Assembly (NCBI GenBank): GCA_030762935.1
Contig: CM060900.1
Coordinates: forward strand, 404,587,632 to 404,651,631
Origin: Hymenopus coronatus
Lineage: Eukaryota > Arthropoda > Insecta > Mantodea > Hymenopodidae
Direction: 5' to 3'
DNA length: 64,000 nucleotides
In this document: piece after piece, positions 57,102 through 64,000 of the stretch
Numbering within the stretch: position 1 is the first letter of the stretch
How the letters are laid out: each line of letters opens with the position of its first letter
Translations under genes and position numbers: made by a program
Notes under the pieces: model-generated
Told to the model about the DNA's origin: nothing
The model's input: the letters and a program-made list of their open reading frames with translations, nothing else
Database searches by the model: none

Positions 57102-57170
57102 ATGAGTGGACCTTTGTGGAAGAAATACCTGCTTTGGTTTGCTAATGAACACAGGGATTTTCGTCTGCCT
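57102..57170 (+). CDS. TRMT11: first coding exon, probable TRMT11 homologue (tRNA m2G10 methyltransferase)
   Basis: The ATG at 57102 (A at -3) opens 23 codons containing KKYLLWFANEHRDFRLP, directly followed by a consensus donor GTAAGT at 57171. TRMT11 proteins begin with a short leader and then a YLL-hydrophobic-A-x-EH-x-FRLPE motif, ahead of the THUMP-like domain. With its partner TRMT112 the enzyme methylates guanosine 10 of cytosolic tRNAs. An in-frame stop 21 bases upstream supports the start, and a CpG-rich patch precedes it. The exon ends in phase 0 after Pro, where the next exon would supply Glu. I found no second exon before 64000, so the first intron would exceed 6.8 kb. Only 23 residues support the call. 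Confidence 0.58.
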
Positions 57171-57479
57171 GTAAGTGTTGCTATAACAACATTTTGAATG
57201 ACGCTATGTAAGGGTAGGTACAGGTGGTATATTAAAGCTTATATTCGCTATTGCGTTTCACATTTTCTTTACAAGCTATTTCAGTATTTCGTAGCACATA
57301 TGTAGATTAATATGAGGATCTTGCGGCAATAATGTTTTTTTTGAGGTCCCTGATATGTCTCAAATTTTCATTGTTTTCATATCACGTATTGAATATGATT
57401 TGCTTCACATTTTTTCTCTCCGTTTTCAAATATATTCTAATGTGTTAATTTAAAAATTGGGGCAAAGGAAGGATGCTGT
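57171..57479. other. likely intron 1 sequence, nothing recognised
   Basis: It starts with the GTAAGT donor; otherwise plain AT-rich DNA. Confidence 0.4.
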
Positions 57480-57870
57480 GCCCGTGAAAGCAACATGCTT
57501 TTGTTTATTTATTAAACAAATGCATAGCACGTGAAAAGAATATAATTTTATTCATTTATCCATTTAAAGAAATGGATATTTTGCACGTGAAAGGAATATA
57601 CTTTTGTGGACTTGTTCGGTTAAAGGAATTGATCATTTGTTCATGGAAGGAATGCTATTTAATTTAGTATTTATTTAAAGGGATGGGTAGTTTGCACATG
57701 AGAGGAACGTCTTTCAATGTATTATTTATTTACATGCATGGGTAATTTGTTCATGAGATGAATATACTTGTGTTTGTTTATTTATTTAAAGGAAGGAACA
57801 GTTTGTATGTGAATGGAATATGCTTTTCTTTATGTATTCTTATGAAAGAATTTTTATATTTATTAATTTA
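57480..57870. repeat. diverged tandem repeat, 56-bp unit, 6-7 copies
   Basis: The recurring GTGAAAGGAATATA-type block starts at 57531, 57587, 57643, 57698, 57753 and 57809 (spacing 55-56 bp). A possible first copy is at 57484. Each unit also has TTTATTTAAAGGAATGG-like sequence. Confidence 0.88.
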
Positions 57871-58121
57871 AAGGAATGCAGTTCTTTCTTTTCCGAGTGT
57901 GCAGTACTTGTAAATACTGTCAATGGTGGGGTAACTGATGGGAATATTGGGGAGGCAGTAAATGGCTAACTGGTGCAGGGACCCCAACAGATCACTGTCA
58001 CCAGTCTTGTTTCAAAGAATTGCTTGGCATGCAGTATGTGACAGTATAGAATAATGTAGAGTTTGTTAGTGCACTGAGTATCAGTGGAACCATGTGTTAG
58101 TGAGCCATACTTTTTTCTTCA

Positions 58122-59400
58122 GGTAGATAGATAGATTTATTATCAGCCTGAAGAAATACAGATTCTATGGCATCGTCAAAATATAATGACATTTTGTTAC
58201 ATTTGAATTTAAATATATACAGAAATTGTAAAAGGAATAATCCAAAATAGTTTTCTGCCAGTGCCAGGCTCCTTCCTACTGCTGCAGAATGGGACCTGTA
58301 ATGACAAAGAAAAGGCGGCAATATCTGCACAAGAGAAATGTGGTTGCAAAGATAATAAATAATAATGATTTATAGTTATTTAATTTGCATTCTGTGGAAC
58401 AAGTTAAGAGTTTCTGATTGAAATATTCATTAATAGTGAGTGGTAAATGACTTTTGAGTTGGTTCTTAACAGCTGTTCTAAATTTCTTGTGATTAAGCTC
58501 TTTAACACTGTTTGGAAGATGGTTGTATAAATTTATACCCTGATGTGATATAGACTTAAGACACCTGGTGAGCCTATGTGTGTTGAGATGTATATTACCG
58601 CAGGCTCTTGTATTGTGGTTGTGTAGGGCTGAGTTTCTTTTGAAGAGATCCAAATTTTGATGTATAAAAGAGACCGACTCTAAGATATATATACAAGGTA
58701 AGGGTAATATAGATAATTCTTTGAATACTATCTTACTATCTGATCGAATTGGTACCTGTTTTATGATTTTTACTAATCTTTATGAAGCTTAAGTATCTGC
58801 AAACTTTTTGAGGATGCCCCCCATGCTATTATTCCATATGTGAGCAGTGAATGGACATATCCATAGTACGCTGACTTTAAGCCCTCCAAGGGCAATACTT
58901 CTGAGAGGACTCTAAATGCATAGCATAGACAGCTGAGTTTCCTGCTTAGATGATGTATGTGTGTTTCCCATGTCAGGTTTGCTTCTACCCATATGCCCAA
59001 GAATTTTGTGGATTCTACTTTGGTGATTTGTACATCATTGAAAGAAACTTGCATTGGGTCTTGTTCTTAATTATGGAACTGTATATACACAGTTTTTTCG
59101 ATGTTAAGTTTGAGCTTATTGGTCAATAGCCAGTTTTCTATTTGTTTTAGCACCTTGCCGGTTTTATCCTGCAACTTATTTTTGGCAGGGTCACTAATTG
59201 TAATACTCGTGTCATCTGCAAATAACATACTTTTTGCTTGAGTAATAAGGTTGTAAGACTATATTGCAGTGAAGGATGTGTAAAACTATATAGCATTTCT
59301 TGATACCTATATTTCCATAGAAAGTATATGAATATATACTGAAAGTAGTAATGAACATCACCAAGGATCATTGGGACATGCAGACCCCACAGCTACACTC
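58122..59400 (-). mobile_element. 5'-truncated non-LTR retrotransposon (LINE), jockey/CR1-like
   Basis: The minus-strand 3' end lies near 58122, with a short (TATC)n-type tail instead of poly-A. Only the last third of the reverse-transcriptase ORF remains. Truncation at the 5' side is typical of LINE insertion. No target duplication was identified. Confidence 0.85.
58276..59371 (-). pseudogene. LINE reverse transcriptase, C-terminal part
   Basis: Reading leftwards: an SILGDVHYYFQYI-like piece (59371-59330) corresponds to the GSILGPLLF block. After a frame change the catalytic SMLFADDTSITISDPAK (near 59230-59190) follows, then TGKVLKQIENWLLTNKLKLN. The frame 59054-58773 gives STKFLGIWVEANLTWETHI and YGYVHSLLTYGIIAWGAS. 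The frame 58653-58276 gives HNTRACGNIHLNTHR and GINLYNHLPNSVKEL, the usual end. The ADD catalytic box is intact. The losses are the 5' truncation, a stop at 59070, and shifts. It is less decayed than the DNA transposons here. Confidence 0.88.
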
Positions 59401-60669
59401 TGTCGTTGCTTTGCATCTTCTTTGGCTGCAGATTGCTGTACTTTAGTTATTAAAAAAAAAATCCCTCTACTATGCTTTGAGACTAAGGGCCCCTCAACAC
59501 TGGTTTATGCTTTGCTACTTAAGATCCTCATCACATTAAGCATGGCAGTATTGGTCATCTGGGTTTGTGAATAACAACAGAATTAGACTTGCCAGACTCA
59601 TCCCTTTCCCTGATTTTAAAGACCAGAGGCAGTAATGTAAATATGGACTTGCTAAAAATATGTTTATTTACATCAAACAGCTGTTTTTTTTTAACACAAG
59701 GTGAAAGATGACAGGCTGAAATATATACATTGAAAACGGCATTTTTCACAATGTTTATTTATTTTGATTACAAAAAATTATCTGTAATATACAACTATTC
59801 AGTTATGTGTATATTCTGATAAGAGTATCATACTTGGAACTTTTCCCTACGTTGGTCAAAAAACTTGCAACCATTCCTAATAAGACCACAAAAACTTTGA
59901 CAAGTCACACTTTAATTCAGCATGATTTTAATTTCATGCATTACGAAATTCAAACAATTCAAAACTTTTTTTTTTTTTTCTTTCTTGTTCAAACTTGAAA
60001 ATGCTCTCTCTACATGGTCATTTGAGCCAGGAACACTCAATAAATTGGCATTAGCAAATGGGGGATAACTAATTAAATATGAGAACTGAAAAGCCTTAGC
60101 AATTTCTTTTCAGGTAATTCAAATTTCGGTTGACTCAAAGACATTAAACTTAAGAAAAAAAATCAGAAAATAACATTTCTTACACTTTTCAATACCAAAG
60201 GTTCTGTTTTGGCTCTTTTATAAGCAGTTTACTTATTCTGCTGATATTGTCAGCAAACACATGCCAAATGAATTAATGTTGTAATCAAAACTTTAGTAAC
60301 TAAGATTCTGTTTTGCACTTAGATTTTTCTGACTGTAAGTTTTACATTACTATTATGCATCACAAAGAAAGTTATTTACTTCTTAGAGAAAGACTGCAGT
60401 GTATTCTTATTGCATTTGTCAAGGCAAGTTTCAAAATGTAATCTTTAAGCATGACTTGAAACACAGGAATTTTGATGTCCCATATGAGTAACATGGGACA
60501 CAAATATTTTTAAAATCATAATACAGGATGTCTGGCAAAGTCTAACAGTGCTACAAGTGTCACTACAAGGAACATGTAAAAAAGTTTTTGACTTGCAACT
60601 ACAGGTATCAAAGAATGTTCAACTATATAAAATACACTCATCACTGTCTGGACCTCTTCGTGAATGTTT
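59401..60669. other. unassigned DNA (intronic if the TRMT11 call is right)
   Basis: AT-rich; no further coding exon or repeat recognised. Confidence 0.4.
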
Positions 60670-62067
60670 GGTAATACTATCACCCCAATATTATGTCCTA
60701 TCTGTCACAAAAGTAAATACCTGTTGTGTGATCGATCACCTAATTCTCAGGCATTCTTGCATAGGTGGTATGAAAATAAAATTTGTATATGCTTCATGTC
60801 CCTTTGTGTTCAAGTAGGCATGACAGCCCATACACTCACCTCACAATTTTGGTAACCAATATTTCAGATATCATTGTAAACTAACAGGGAATTATTGAAA
60901 ATTCAACTTCAATATACTTGCAAAAAATGTGATATTGTATTTCAATTAAGCAGTAGAGCCGAAGTAAAACATTCCTCATGTTGTGTGCTTTGCTAATAAA
61001 TATAAGTTTAATCATGAGCAATTATAGCTAAAGCATGCTTCTGCTGAAAAACAGAGAAGTCGGGAGGTGGATGGAATCCCATGTAACACATGGCTTTATT
61101 TTCTAATTTTATTCATTTTAGAGAAAATCTTTATTTTCATGAACTTGCAAAATATAAATTTGACAGATTAATGGAACATCTTTGTGATAAAACTCCTCCC
61201 ATATAGCAGAAAATTACATGGTTAGTTTTATTTCACATAATGTTGTAATATTTCTCCCTGTCTTACAAATGCTGCAATACAATTGAAATTTTACAACTGA
61301 ATGCTTTATAAAACATAAATTGTAAATGTTGCAAATAAAAAGGAGAATATGCCTACCTCAACTGGCAAACATTCCTCTGAAAATCAGTATTTTCCTTTAA
61401 ACACCCATTTTCAAAGACATCTGTCTATAATTCTCAAATACTTTTATTAGGTTAAAGGATTTATTTTGACCGTACATTGTTAATGCTTATATTAGCTTAC
61501 AATAGATATAAGGAAGCATTTATATCTCCTTCATTATAGAAGGATTCGCTAGAAAGAAATATTAAACTGTTATAGGCACAAAAACACAAAAAGTGTTTTT
61601 AGAAATGTTGAGTGAACTCAGCATGATTATATTTCTTTTTAGTTAATTATACAGTAATGTGATACAAATGCAATGGAATGTGTGAATAAGATTCAAAAGT
61701 ATCGAAAGCAAATGAATGTAATATTTTATATACCACAGGAAAGCATTTTAATAGAATAAAATTGTGTTAATGATCACAAAACACATCCTAAAAAGTAGCA
61801 AATTCCAGTGAATAAATTAATTAATGGGTATTAAACAGAGCACATATTGTTTTATTATCTTATCAAATCAAATAATTTCTCTATTAATATTAATAACTGT
61901 GCCTTTATCCTGATTATCCATTCCTGATGACAATAGACAATCTTGAGGAATTAAAGACATTTGTTAATGTTCAGTTTCAGAATATAAGCACACGGGAGGT
62001 GAGGATCGAACCACCACCTGCTGGCACTTTTGAATTCATGGATAGTGATGTAACAACACTGGCTATT
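60670..62067 (+). repeat. left arm of giant inverted repeat
   Basis: It aligns in inverse order with 62365-63900. Anchors are ATTCTCAGGCATTCTTGCAT (60740), ATAGATATAAGGAAGCATTT (61503), GAGTGAACTCAGCATGATTA (61610), CATTCCTGATGACAA (61920) and GCTGGCACTTTTGAATTCAT (62020). Near the loop a box B-like GGTTCGATCCTCACC on the minus strand (near 61996-62010) hints at a tRNA-like head. Confidence 0.88.
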
Positions 62068-62364
62068 ATTCAGTTGGGAGGTTAAAATGTTACTCTGTTG
62101 CTACCTTTGCTACAAATTTCCTTGCAAGGCATTAAGTTTGTAGTACTCTGAGAAATATTTTGCTTTTGTTTTTAAATATTAATTATATTTATTTAGGGAA
62201 TGAAAAGAGAGAATTAGATAAACAAAATACCACTGTTTTCACTGTGTGGTATAACTTGTTTTTGTTAATGGCAGTCAAATGATGAAATCATTAAACTGAT
62301 GTAATAGATTTAATGGTGCACTTACAAAATGCATGTTCGAAACTAACATATACTTCTAATTTTA
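62068..62364. other. loop between the inverted arms
   Basis: About 300 bp of AT-rich sequence without coding potential or pairing to itself that I can see. Confidence 0.7.
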
Positions 62365-63052
62365 TATAGCCGAAATTGTTGCGTTGCTGTTCATGAATTG
62401 AAAAGTGCCAGCAGATCGTGGTTTAGTCCTCACCTCCCACATGCTTATTTTCTGAAACTGAACATTAACAAACATCTTTAATTACTCAAGACCATCTGTT
62501 GTCATCAGGAATGGAGAATCAGGATAAAGACACACTTCTAGATAGTCAATTAATGGGGACATGGCAACATTGTATAGTGCTGGAAATAAACAAGATGGCA
62601 ATACTGTTAGGTGTAAAGGTTGCTTCATGTTTATGTAATCCACAACTGTATTGTTCTCTGTTTAATGCACCATTAATTAATTTATTCACACTTTTTCGGA
62701 ATCCATTTTGTGATCATTTAAACAATTTTTATACTATTAAATGTCTTCCAATGGTATATAATATATTAAATTCATTTGCTTTTGATACTTAGAGACCTAT
62801 TTTCACTTACCATTGTATTTGTGTCGCATTACACCATAATCAATTGCACAGAAATGTAATCATGCTGAGTTCACTCAAAACATTTCTAAAGAAATTATTT
62901 TAATTTCTGCACCTGTAACATTTTAATTTCCTTCCTATCTAATGCAACATTTCAACATGAAGGAGATAGAAATGCTTCCTTATATCTATTGTAGGCTAAT
63001 ATGAACATTAGCAATGCATGACTGAAATAAATCCTTTAACCTATTATTATTA

Positions 63053-63131
<79 letters not shown>

Positions 63132-63900
63132 AGAATTATACCTTTGAATGTGGATGTCTAAAGGAAAATATTGATTTTGGGAGGAATATTTGTGGGTTGA
63201 ATTGGGAGTAATTCCCTGTTTTATTTGCAATTTATATTTCATAAAACATTTAGTTGTGAAATGTCAGTTGTATTACTGAGTTTGTAAGACAGCAGCAAAT
63301 ATTACAGTGCTATATGAAATAAAACTAATCATGTAATTGCTGCTCTATGGAAGGAGATTTATCAGGAGGATGTTCATTAATCTGTCAAATTTATATTTCA
63401 CACAGGTCATAAAAAATAAAGATTTTCCAAAAAAATGGAGTTTTCCCGGCTTCTCTTTATTCACCAGAAGCACGCTTTAACCACTTTGGCTATTCTAGTC
63501 ACAGGCACAATTGCTGCTGATTAAATTTATCTTTGTAAGCAAAGCAGCCAACACTAGGAATGTTTTCCTTCAGGTCCACTACATAATTAAATCACAATAA
63601 CTCATTTTCTGCAGGTGTATTAAAAATTCATTTGCAGTAATTTCCTGCTAGTTTACAATGATTGCTGAAATATTGGTTTCCAAAACTGCAAGGTGAGCGA
63701 ATAACTGCCATGCCCACTTAATGTTGTTCGATTATCAACTTCGAGTAGTCGAATATTATAAGGATCTAATTCATTTTGATGAATACAAAGGGAAGGGAAG
63801 CGTATGGCAAATTTTATTCTCATACCACCTATGCAAGAACGCCTGAGAATTGGTGACACATTGCTGGATGAAAGATACACAATATGTATTGGTCTCTTCT
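62365..63900 (-). repeat. right arm of giant inverted repeat
   Basis: Inverse of the left arm, diverged by many substitutions and small gaps. A (TTA)n run at 63042-63129 exists only in this arm. On its minus strand a box A-like TAGCCAAAGTGGTTAAAGCG lies near 63475-63494. The outer boundary is blurred and might extend slightly past 63900. Confidence 0.88.
63042..63129. repeat. (TTA)n microsatellite
   Basis: About 88 bp of ATT/TTA steps with one G interruption, inside the right arm. Confidence 0.97.
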
Positions 63901-64000
63901 TTCCTTCATGCCTTGGAACTTTATTTTTCTAAGTTTGTATCTTATAGGAAGTAACAGATATAGTTTGTGCATTAAAAATAACCTTCAATAGTTCCTGAAA

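Noticed and set aside
1..64000. CRISPR arrays, bacterial operons, phage genes
   Set aside because: No regularly spaced palindromic repeats, no Shine-Dalgarno-led gene clusters; content is clearly eukaryotic.

Overview
The window looks like nuclear DNA from an animal with a large, AT-rich, repeat-laden genome. An arthropod, most likely an insect, fits best: it carries BEL/Pao, Tc1/mariner-type, several hAT-type, P-element-like and jockey/CR1-like elements, many tRNA-headed SINEs, and apparent splice donors. Species cannot be named from the sequence. There is no operon structure, CRISPR array or prokaryotic gene, and almost every coding stretch is a decayed transposable-element gene.

Layout. 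1-4.6 kb: unassigned DNA plus three SINEs. 4.66-6.03 kb: Tc1/mariner-type copy 1. 6.58-9.49 kb: hAT copy 1 with a perfect 8-bp target duplication. 9.9-10.3 kb: 86-bp tandem repeat. 10.7-11.7 kb: remnant of a second hAT-like family. 12-20 kb: mostly unassigned, with SINEs. 20.56-22.5 kb: a 1.9-kb trinucleotide minisatellite with two higher-order unit families. 23-25.8 kb: SINEs, one GC-rich with an 11-bp target duplication. 25.9-29.06 kb: several copies of an unclassified non-coding repeat, two of them split by SINEs. 30.8-32.5 kb: Tc1/mariner-type copy 2 nested in a SINE. 32.6-33.0 kb: GC-rich SINE with a 14-bp target duplication. 33.2-33.5 kb: CpG-rich patch with a possible first exon. 34.7-38.6 kb: another unclassified repeat copy and SINEs. 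38.69-41.59 kb: hAT copy 2. 42.8-43.35 kb: mariner piece with an internal inversion inside a SINE. 44.85-45.3 kb: P-element-like fossil. 47.9-50 kb: third hAT-like family. 50.43-56.38 kb: whole but dead BEL/Pao element with both LTRs. 57.10 kb: first coding exon of a probable host gene (TRMT11-like). 58.1-59.4 kb: 5'-truncated LINE. 60.67-63.9 kb: very large inverted repeat.

How it fits together. The only convincing host gene is the TRMT11-like exon at 57.1 kb on the + strand. If that call is right, everything to its right in the window is its first intron, including the LINE and the inverted repeat. The rest is a layered record of insertions whose order can partly be read: SINE before Tc1 element at 31 kb, unclassified repeat before SINE at 26, 28 and 35 kb, and SINE before mariner at 42.8 kb. 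All transposase and polyprotein frames seen are broken, so no element here looks autonomous.
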